Shown: piece by piece, positions 6,437 through 10,803 of the stretch
How positions within the stretch are numbered: the stretch's first letter is position 1
Layout of the letters: each line of letters opens with the position of its first letter
Source: an uncultured Bacilli bacterium
GTDB lineage: Bacteria > Bacillota_I > Bacilli_A > RFN20 > CAG-826
Reading direction: 5' to 3'
Length of the DNA: 10,803 bases
Assembly (NCBI GenBank): GCA_934133115.1
Contig: CAKPAV010000031.1
Span: 1 to 10,803, forward strand
Program-made: the position numbers and the translations under genes
Notes under the pieces: model-generated
The model's input: the letters and a program-made list of their open reading frames with translations, nothing else
Told to the model about the DNA's origin: nothing
The model's database searches: none

Positions 6437-7711
6437 TTATTTTCTCCAAATAAGTTCCCACTGTTTATCATAAAATCCATATATTTTATGTTTTTCCTTA
6501 GAATAACTAGTACTCCAAGAATTAGGTCCTTGTACTTTTCCAAAACATTGATTAGTTTTCATTAAAAGCATATAATCATATTTACTTATCATTACCTTCC
6601 ATCCAGTTTTAATATTTTTAACAATCATAATATTTGTATTTTTTTTATCTTCAAAAGCTTCCTTAATTGTGAAAATATTTTCAGGTAATTTATCATACTT
6701 AATTCTATATCTTTTTTTATTTTTAGAAACTGTAACATACTCAACTTTTCCAGTATTGGAATATTCAATATTAATTATTTTTTTGAAACCTTTTGCTAAT
6801 ATATCTCTAAATCTAAAATTACATCTAACTTCATTCTCTATTAAATATAAACAATTATGGCATTCACTCGACGGATTCGCAAAATGATTTTGTTTTGGAC
6901 ACCATGTAAAATGTGTTTCATAACCACTTGCTAGTATTTCATCCGAAATATCATCAATTGTAAAGTCTCGTTTAGTCATATCTAAAGTATTGTCAAAACT
7001 TCCATCATGTAAAAATTTAACTTGTACAAATTTATCAATGAACTCATAATCAAAAAAGTCTTTATTACCATTTAAACAAATTGATTGTGGAAAGACATCA
7101 TGTAATGAATCAATATGATGAAGCAAAGCATAATCAATCAAATCATCATTCCAAATACTAATTTCTTTATAGTTTGAAATAGATATCCACACATTGTTAT
7201 ATTCTTGTAAATAAACATCAACCATATCATAATTGTAACTATCAAATTGAATAAGTGGTTTTGTCCATAAAAAATTATTTTTTTCAAAACAAATATGAAT
7301 ATTGTTATTAATAAAATCCTCTATAGCGTCAAATATCCAAATCACCTTATAACCTAATGAATTATAAAAATTATTTCGTTCATTAAACTCTGCATTACTT
7401 ATTTTACTGTGTTGAAATTCAATGACAGTGTTGTTAATAAAAACGTCTGCTCTATGTTTTTTTCCATCTAATTCAAACACAACTTCTTGATTTTCTACTG
7501 GAAATTGATTTTGCCAAGAATTATGCCATTCAGACATATCATAATGCCATCCATCACAAGTTGATACCGATAAATGTGAATAATGATGGCATTTTATATT
7601 TCCCCTTTTAATACATAACTTATCCCCACAAGTTGGACAAAAGTATTCATTACCACGAATGGCATTATCGATGTGAACTCTTTCTTTTTTGTCGTTATAT
7701 GCAATAATCAT
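6437..7711 (-). CDS. CoiA-like nuclease-fold protein with extra C-terminal Cys cluster
   Basis: The 424-residue product resembles CoiA, the competence-linked protein acting on incoming DNA. An N-terminal zinc-type segment, FCPTCGDKL (C25, C28) with CHHYSH (C41-H46), matches the CoiA N-terminal region. It is followed by SEWHNSWQNQFP (60-71) and then by HRADVFINNTVIEFQHSKIS with D89, E98 and Q100, a PD-(D/E)xK variant of the D...ExQ form, and GYKVIWIFD (120-128). All of these fit the CoiA family core. The last 200 residues are unusual: HFTWCPKQNHF and ECHNCLYL carry C271, H276, C284, C287 and C297, a second likely metal site. The start is ATG after a GGGGG-type site. It lies 52 bp after the Cys-rich repeat protein gene. 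Roles in DNA uptake or defence are both plausible. Confidence 0.75.
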   Translation of the reverse strand: MIIAYNDKKERVHIDNAIRGNEYFCPTCGDKLCIKRGNIKCHHYSHLSVSTCDGWHYDMSEWHNSWQNQFPVENQEVVFELDGKKHRADVFINNTVIEFQHSKISNAEFNERNNFYNSLGYKVIWIFDAIEDFINNNIHICFEKNNFLWTKPLIQFDSYNYDMVDVYLQEYNNVWISISNYKEISIWNDDLIDYALLHHIDSLHDVFPQSICLNGNKDFFDYEFIDKFVQVKFLHDGSFDNTLDMTKRDFTIDDISDEILASGYETHFTWCPKQNHFANPSSECHNCLYLIENEVRCNFRFRDILAKGFKKIINIEYSNTGKVEYVTVSKNKKRYRIKYDKLPENIFTIKEAFEDKKNTNIMIVKNIKTGWKVMISKYDYMLLMKTNQCFGKVQGPNSWSTSYSKEKHKIYGFYDKQWELIWRK

Positions 7712-7763
7712 TATTTACCCCCTTACCACAAATAAACATTTTATTTTTCTGTTTTTATATTTT

Positions 7764-8354
7764 TTATTTCTTTTTAGACTTCTTTATTAGTTTATAGCCA
7801 CCAACTGCAAGTCCAACGGTTAAAAGACCTCCGATTATTTCTCCGTTTGAAGTTTCAGTTTCTGAAGGATAACTACATGACCCATCGTCTACTGTGGCAT
7901 TTTTGTTATAATTTTCTGCTGAACTATCCATACATCCTTTTATATCATATTTGCAAGAGCCATCATCTTTATCAGCATCTTTGTTATAATTCTTTGAGTT
8001 ACTATCTGTACAACCCAAAATATAGTATTCACAAGAGTTATCATCTTTTGTTGCATTTTCATTATAGTTTTTAGCTTCCTTATCCATACAACCAAGAATA
8101 TCATATACACACGTTCCATTATTTATTGTTGCATTCGGATTATAATTACTTGCACTTGAATCCGTACAACCATAAACATCAACCTTTTCTGGTGTACAAG
8201 TACATGTTGGACTTATAGTACCATCAGCACATATCTTTCTTCCATCTGAAGAGCAACCAGCTTCGCCTCCATGATGAGAACAACAACCTCTTTGAGCATA
8301 AACGCCAATAGGCATTAATAAAATAATTAATAATAAAATCTTTATATTTTTCAC
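7764..8354 (-). CDS. Secreted, membrane-anchored Cys-rich repeat protein
   Basis: The 196-residue product has a signal peptide (1-20, hydrophobic core 6-16, likely cut at VYA-QR). After it comes a Cys/His-rich segment, CCSHHGGEAGC to PTCTC (24-53), of a type common in small exported proteins. Four 26-residue repeats of the form GCxDxxAxNYNxxAxxDDGSCxY follow (62-165), then a spacer, one C-terminal membrane segment (about 172-188) and a KKSKKK tail. No LPxTG sorting signal is visible, so anchoring is by the membrane segment itself. The paired Cys in each repeat suggests one disulfide per repeat and the D/N-rich part may bind calcium, both inferred. The start is GTG with GAGG 8 nt upstream. It follows the Nudix gene by 20 bp, so the two are probably co-transcribed. 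The role is unknown, perhaps surface adhesion or metal binding. Confidence 0.8.
   Translation of the reverse strand: MKNIKILLLIILLMPIGVYAQRGCCSHHGGEAGCSSDGRKICADGTISPTCTCTPEKVDVYGCTDSSASNYNPNATINNGTCVYDILGCMDKEAKNYNENATKDDNSCEYYILGCTDSNSKNYNKDADKDDGSCKYDIKGCMDSSAENYNKNATVDDGSCSYPSETETSNGEIIGGLLTVGLAVGGYKLIKKSKKK
7860..8171 (-). repeat. Four in-frame 78-bp tandem repeats
   Basis: The repeats of the secreted protein occupy 8171-8094, 8093-8016, 8015-7938 and 7937-7860. Each encodes 26 residues starting with Gly-Cys (G62, G88, G114, G140). The copies have diverged at DNA level but kept exact length and the two Cys, showing selection on protein structure rather than very recent slippage. Confidence 0.85.
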
Positions 8355-8374
8355 TTCACAAACCTCATATTAAA

Positions 8375-8770
8375 TTACTTATATCTTTCCATAACATCTT
8401 TTGCAAGAGGTATATCTGCAGGAGCTAAATCATAATTTAATAAATCATTTATTTTTACCCAAGCATATTCTGAGTGTGCATGAAGTTTAAAGTTACCATC
8501 AATATATTCACATTCATATAATTTAAGTATTACATTACCATGTGGATAATTAAAAGTGCTTTGTGATATAAAAGCCTTTGCTTTAACTTTTACATCAAAT
8601 TCTTCATAAATTTCTCTTTCTATAGCTATTTTTTCATCTTCATTTTCTTCGACTTTACCACCAGGAAATTCCCATTTACCTTTTGCATCTTTATCCGTAG
8701 ATCTTTTTGCAATTAATACTTTATTATTCTTAAAAATTAAAGCCGCTACTACATTTATATCTTTACTCAT
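8375..8770 (-). CDS. MutT-like Nudix hydrolase
   Basis: The 131-residue product is the usual length for MutT-type enzymes that hydrolyse oxidised or non-canonical nucleoside triphosphates to the monophosphate and pyrophosphate. KWEFPGGKVEENE introduces the Nudix box, which runs GKVEENE-x7-REIYEEFDV (about residues 38-60). The catalytic E and R residues of GX5EX7REUXEE are all present, but the Gly near the end of the consensus is replaced by Asp. VAALIFKNNKVLIAKRS is the typical first strand and loop. The ATG start has AAAGG 10 nt upstream. A terminator separates it from the methyltransferase gene upstream, and the secreted repeat protein follows after 20 bp. The exact substrate (8-oxo-dGTP, CTP analogues or others) cannot be fixed from the sequence. 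Confidence 0.9.
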   Translation of the reverse strand: MSKDINVVAALIFKNNKVLIAKRSTDKDAKGKWEFPGGKVEENEDEKIAIEREIYEEFDVKVKAKAFISQSTFNYPHGNVILKLYECEYIDGNFKLHAHSEYAWVKINDLLNYDLAPADIPLAKDVMERYK

Positions 8771-8795
8771 AATACATTTACCTTTCGTTAATCCT

Positions 8796-8801
8796 ATTAT
8801 A
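8796..8801 (-). promoter_or_regulatory. Possible -10 element of the Nudix gene
   Basis: A consensus TATAAT lies on the minus strand 25 bp before the ATG at 8770, in the only space between the preceding terminator and the gene. There is no good -35 or TG extension; the region upstream is the terminator's T-run. Confidence 0.35.
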
Positions 8802-8817
8802 CTATATTTTCAATATT

Positions 8818-8850
8818 AAAAAAACTAAATGTTTCTTGACATTTAGCTTT
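8818..8850 (-). terminator. Rho-independent terminator after the SAM methyltransferase
   Basis: On the minus strand CTAAATG and CATTTAG form a 7-bp stem with an 8-nt loop, extendable by A-T and one G-T pair, followed by seven T. The stem begins right at the stop codon. It closes the operon of the second paralogue and the methyltransferase. Confidence 0.8.
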
Positions 8851-9520
8851 ATTTAACTTTCTTTATTAATACATGGTAATGAAAAGATGAATATGTTTTA
8901 CCATTTGATTCATAAAAATCTTCGATATGATTAATAAACTCTATTTTAAAATCTTTGAATAAAACTTTTATTAAATCATAATCTACATAAAAATGTGGTG
9001 TTTTATATTCTGGGCCCTCTTCCATTCTAAGTCTTGTATTTTCATCTACTAAAGGCCAAGAAGTTTGTTTAAATCCCCATGTAGATTTAGAACCAAGTGT
9101 TAAATAGCATTCTCCATTATCCTTTAAAACTCTATAAAGTTCTTTAATTATTTGTTTAACTCCTTCAGTATCTTGATGTGATATAACATTTCTACATAAT
9201 ATACAATCAAAACTATTATCTTCGTATGGTAAATGAATCATATCACCTTTTTTTAAGTCTGCTTTTAAATCAAGAGAATCCAACCATTCCTTAGTCCTTG
9301 TTAAACCATCTTCACTAATATCAAAACCATATGTTTCAAAGTCATTACTTGCAAATAATACAGTATGTCTTCCTAACCCACAACCTAAATCTAGAAAAGA
9401 TTTAAAACCTAATCCTTTCCACCTATCAAGTAAATAATATGACTCAATACTTGGTATTTTCCATACACAATTTGAATCATCCTCAACCATTTTCCAATTC
9501 CATCCTTTAGATTTAATCAT
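8849..9520 (-). CDS. Class I SAM-dependent methyltransferase, substrate unknown
   Basis: The 223-residue product is a Methyltransf_11-type enzyme, likely modifying a small molecule or another non-DNA substrate. It shows motif I FLDLGCGLGRH (about 37-47), the acidic end of strand 2 YGFDIS, GDMIHLPYEDNSFDCILC (motifs III-IV) and ELYRVLKDNGECYLTL (motif V region). There is no NPPY, so adenine DNA methylation is unlikely. A longer frame from a TTG at 9538 exists, but AAGGAGGG (9535-9528) lies inside it, 7 nt before ATG 9520, which decides the start. The ATG overlaps the stop of the upstream helical-protein gene by 8 bp, so the pair is translationally coupled and may act together. A terminator follows at once. 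Confidence 0.85.
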   Translation of the reverse strand: MIKSKGWNWKMVEDDSNCVWKIPSIESYYLLDRWKGLGFKSFLDLGCGLGRHTVLFASNDFETYGFDISEDGLTRTKEWLDSLDLKADLKKGDMIHLPYEDNSFDCILCRNVISHQDTEGVKQIIKELYRVLKDNGECYLTLGSKSTWGFKQTSWPLVDENTRLRMEEGPEYKTPHFYVDYDLIKVLFKDFKIEFINHIEDFYESNGKTYSSFHYHVLIKKVK

Positions 9521-9914
9521 TATCTTTCCCTCCTTCAATAATTTTATTTAAATCTTTATTACTTTTAACACCATAATATAATTTAACATCCTCGATAACT
9601 TTTCCTATAAACTCATTATCATTAGTTTCTAATACTTTTTTCTTAGATAATTTTAAATCTATCTTATCATCACCCACTGCATATAACGTTTCTATTACAT
9701 AAAACTCATCTTTAGTCTCGATAAAATATAACATAATCTTGGTAAAATCTAAATCAAAATTACTATAACTTAGAGCAATTCTCCATACTATTTCCCTATT
9801 ACCATTTTTAATTGCATAATCAATTAATTTATCAAAATTTTCTTGTCCTATATTTTTAGGATGCTCTAAAGATAAACAAGTTTTTAACTCATTTAAAATA
9901 ATTTCAAAATCCAT
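9513..9914 (-). CDS. Small helical protein of unknown function, paralogue A
   Basis: The 133-residue, acidic, all-helical protein is not recognised; its helix pairs could be HEAT-like, but that is only an impression. It is about 65% identical to the neighbouring product of 10170-10568. The N-terminal half is most conserved, including LSLEHP, NIGQEN, DKLIDYAIKN, EIVWRIALSYS and FDLDFTKI; the C-terminal half is more divergent. The start is ATG 9914 with GAAAGG 8 nt upstream. A longer frame from TTG 9974 is rejected, because that codon abuts the -10 element and would not be transcribed. It overlaps the SAM methyltransferase gene by 8 bp, while paralogue B has no such partner. No signal peptide or membrane segment is visible, so the product is cytoplasmic. 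Confidence 0.8.
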   Translation of the reverse strand: MDFEIILNELKTCLSLEHPKNIGQENFDKLIDYAIKNGNREIVWRIALSYSNFDLDFTKIMLYFIETKDEFYVIETLYAVGDDKIDLKLSKKKVLETNDNEFIGKVIEDVKLYYGVKSNKDLNKIIEGGKDND

Positions 9915-9925
9915 ATATAATCCTT

Positions 9926-9955
9926 TCAAAGATAATACTCTGCATAAAAGTTCAT
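9926..9955 (-). other. Possible 9-codon leader ORF, copy A
   Basis: ATG 9955 to TGA 9926 would encode MNFYAEYYL. The stop overlaps the GAAAGG ribosome site of paralogue A. The predicted transcript start is only about 4 nt before the ATG, so it would be nearly leaderless. The corresponding frame is kept in copy B with three amino-acid changes. It might be a translational control element or chance. Confidence 0.3.
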
Positions 9956-9965
9956 GTACAACCTT

Positions 9966-9994
9966 AGTATACAATACTAATTATTATAATACAA
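9966..9994 (-). promoter_or_regulatory. Promoter of paralogue A and the SAM methyltransferase
   Basis: On the minus strand TTGTAT (9994-9989), a 17-bp spacer and TATACT (9971-9966) form a promoter with a good -10, a weak -35 and ideal spacing. The same arrangement recurs in copy B. The leader to ATG 9914 is about 45 nt. Confidence 0.6.
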
Positions 9995-10077
9995 TTAAAA
10001 ACTTACGCATTTTTCAAAATATAATTTTTGCCTAACTTATGCCAAAAAATCACTATTTCTATATAAAAACTGTCAAG

Positions 10078-10101
10078 CAAAAAAATCTCTTTCGAGATTT
10101 T
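10078..10101 (-). terminator. Terminator of paralogue B
   Basis: The minus strand reads AAAATCTC, a GAAA tetraloop, GAGATTTT and further T: a perfect 8-bp stem with a stable loop and U-run. It lies 68 nt past the stop of paralogue B. An identical hairpin occurs at 10732-10755 in the other copy of the repeat. Confidence 0.85.
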
Positions 10102-10169
10102 CAAATCTTTGTAATTTAGTTAAGTTATGTCTTTTTTATGTTTGAGTGGTAACTAAATATTAAATACAT

Positions 10170-10568
10170 TTAATTACTATAGTTATCTTCAATTATGCTT
10201 TTTAACTCTTTATTACTATCAACATCACAATAAGTTTTTATATTATCAACAACTTTTTTTATAAAATCTTTGTCATTTCTTTCCAAAAATTTTTCTTTAA
10301 CCAATTTTATATTAATTTTATTGCAATCGACTGCACTTATAGTTTCTGCGATGTAAAATGAATCTTTTTCTTTAATAAAATATAATACAATTTTAGTAAA
10401 ATCTAAATCAAAGTCACTATAACTTAAAGCAATTCGCCATACTATTTCTTTACTACAATTTTTTATCGCATAATCAATTAATTTATCTAAATTTTCTTGG
10501 CCAATATTTCTAGGATGTTCTAAAGATAAATTATTTTTAAGTTCATTTAAAATTACTTCATAATCCAT
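10170..10568 (-). CDS. Small helical protein of unknown function, paralogue B
   Basis: The 132-residue paralogue of the 9513-9914 product shares its predicted all-helical, cytoplasmic character; the family is not recognised. It begins MDYEVILNELKNNLSLEHP and keeps the core NIGQEN, DKLIDYAIKN and EIVWRIALSYS. The largest differences lie after about residue 70. The start is ATG 10568 with GAAAGG 8 nt upstream; a TTG at 10628 that would add 20 residues adjoins the -10 element and is rejected. The gene is a single transcription unit, with its own promoter at 10620-10648 and terminator at 10078-10101. Retention of two diverged copies suggests different targets or partners, as in immunity or antitoxin families, but this is only inference. 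Confidence 0.8.
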   Translation of the reverse strand: MDYEVILNELKNNLSLEHPRNIGQENLDKLIDYAIKNCSKEIVWRIALSYSDFDLDFTKIVLYFIKEKDSFYIAETISAVDCNKINIKLVKEKFLERNDKDFIKKVVDNIKTYCDVDSNKELKSIIEDNYSN

Positions 10569-10579
10569 ATATAATCCTT

Positions 10580-10609
10580 TCAAAAATAATGCTCTGTATA
10601 AAAGTTCAT
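10580..10609 (-). other. Possible 9-codon leader ORF, copy B
   Basis: ATG 10609 to TGA 10580 would encode MNFYTEHYF, the counterpart of the copy A frame. It ends within the ribosome site of paralogue B and starts close to the predicted 5' end. All three differences from copy A change the amino acid, which argues against strong selection on the peptide itself. Confidence 0.3.
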
Positions 10610-10619
10610 GTATAACCTT

Positions 10620-10648
10620 AGTATACAATACTAATTATTATAATGCAA
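10620..10648 (-). promoter_or_regulatory. Promoter of paralogue B
   Basis: TTGCAT (10648-10643), a 17-bp spacer and TATACT (10625-10620) on the minus strand match the copy A promoter in place and spacing. The leader to ATG 10568 is about 45 nt. Confidence 0.6.
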
Positions 10649-10697
10649 TTAAAAACTTACGCATTTTTTGAAATATAATTTTTGCCTAACTTATTCT

Positions 10698-10720
10698 AAA
10701 AAAGCACTATTTTTTAGTGC
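10698..10720 (-). terminator. Second hairpin terminator, present only in copy B
   Basis: On the minus strand GCACTA, an AAAAA loop and TAGTGC are followed by six T. It lies just downstream of the hairpin at 10732-10755, giving a tandem pair. The same site in copy A (about 10044-10066) has lost the pairing. Confidence 0.6.
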
Positions 10721-10731
10721 AAACTGTCAAA

Positions 10732-10755
10732 CAAAAAAATCTCTTTCGAGATTTT
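10732..10755 (-). terminator. Terminator of the gene entering from the right edge
   Basis: The same 8-bp AAAATCTC/GAGATTTT stem with GAAA loop and T-run as at 10078-10101. It begins a few bases after the stop codon at 10758-10760, so it ends the partial gene at the window edge. Confidence 0.85.
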
Positions 10756-10757
10756 AA

Positions 10758-10803
10758 TTAGCATCTTCTATCGTAAATATTTTCTACAACATTTTCTTCA
10801 CAA
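10758..10803 (-). CDS. C-terminal end of a gene cut by the window edge
   Basis: The minus strand stays open from the window edge to TAA at 10760-10758, giving the last 14 residues CEENVVENIYDRRC. A strong terminator starts 3 bp later, which supports a real gene end. The tail does not resemble the C-termini of the two paralogues, so it is either an unrelated gene or a more diverged family member. Too little is visible to say more. Confidence 0.45.
   Translation of the reverse strand, partial: CEENVVENIYDRRC

Larger units (their letters stand above)
9513..10755 (-). repeat. Tandem duplication of gene plus upstream region
   Basis: Two direct copies of about 590 bp lie 654 bp apart: 9513-10101 and 10170-10755. 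Each contains a terminator, promoter, leader and helical-protein gene. The non-coding part (9915-10101 against 10569-10755) has no length change and only scattered substitutions, looking more conserved than the genes themselves, where the protein identity is about 65%. Confidence 0.85.

Noticed and set aside
6669..6887. Plus-strand 72-codon open frame
   Set aside because: It lies wholly antisense within the CoiA-like gene and lacks a ribosome site.
7720..7752. A/T-only inverted repeat AAATAAA-CAT-TTTATTT between the repeat-protein and CoiA-like genes
   Set aside because: The stem is weak and the T-run follows only on the plus strand, where no gene needs it, so it is not a terminator for the minus-strand operon.
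7847..8074. Plus-strand 75-codon open frame with repeated HLLLHF/HLYQHL patterns
   Set aside because: The periodicity is the antisense image of the 78-bp repeats of the secreted protein, not a separate gene.
7860..8171. Regular 78-bp repeats considered as a CRISPR-like array
   Set aside because: The repeats are contiguous, in frame and protein-coding with no spacers.
9521..9538. TTG start extending the SAM methyltransferase by six residues
   Set aside because: The strong AAGGAGGG site lies inside this extension and serves ATG 9520.
9915..9974. Twenty-codon N-terminal extension of paralogue A (and 10569-10628 of B) from TTG
   Set aside because: The TTG touches the -10 element, has no ribosome site, and all four differences between the copies in this stretch change the amino acid, as expected for untranslated DNA.
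10071..10076. Perfect minus-strand TTGACA next to the terminator (also 10725-10730)
   Set aside because: No -10 hexamer lies 15-19 bp downstream in either copy, so I do not call a promoter, although the hexamer is conserved.

Overview
This window is strongly A+T-rich, uses strong purine-rich Shine-Dalgarno sites, TATAAT-type promoters (often with an extended TG before the -10) and short hairpin plus U-run terminators. UGG encodes Trp and no long gene contains an in-frame UGA, so the code is standard. This points to a low-GC Gram-positive (Bacillota), perhaps a gut Bacilli or Mollicutes-related lineage. The lineage is inference; no rRNA or tRNA is present to test it. Almost everything lies on the minus strand, so genes are described in that reading direction, from high to low coordinates.

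Right end (about 8.8-10.8 kb): the last codons of an unseen gene, a terminator pair, then two tandem paralogues of a small all-helical protein of unknown function (10170-10568 and 9513-9914). They were duplicated together with about 190 bp of upstream DNA carrying a terminator, a promoter and a possible 9-codon leader ORF. The second paralogue overlaps a class I SAM-dependent methyltransferase (8849-9520), and a terminator follows.

Middle (6.4-8.8 kb): a MutT-like Nudix hydrolase, a GTG-started secreted and membrane-anchored Cys-rich repeat protein with four 26-residue repeats, and a CoiA-like protein with an N-terminal zinc-binding segment, a PD-(D/E)xK-type nuclease core and an extra C-terminal Cys cluster. 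These three are closely spaced and may be one operon.

Left half (0.1-6.1 kb) is a defence island. A gamma-class adenine-N6 DNA methyltransferase is translationally coupled to a PD-(D/E)xK restriction endonuclease, followed by a third gene with an HNH-reminiscent D-H-N-P motif. Together they look like a three-gene restriction-modification operon. A bidirectional terminator separates it from the only convincing plus-strand gene, a mini SSB/OB-fold protein. That gene is divergent from an ApeA-like HEPN ribonuclease, a predicted abortive-infection protein. The shared intergenic region holds facing promoters and a dyad touching both -35 regions. After a decayed coding fragment comes a small protein with three membrane segments.

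Several obvious longest-frame starts are wrong: the endonuclease, the SAM methyltransferase and both paralogues are given corrected starts here from their ribosome binding sites. The best candidates for undescribed biology are the third gene of the R-M operon, the OB-fold/ApeA-like divergent pair, and the tandem helical-protein family with its unusually conserved leader.
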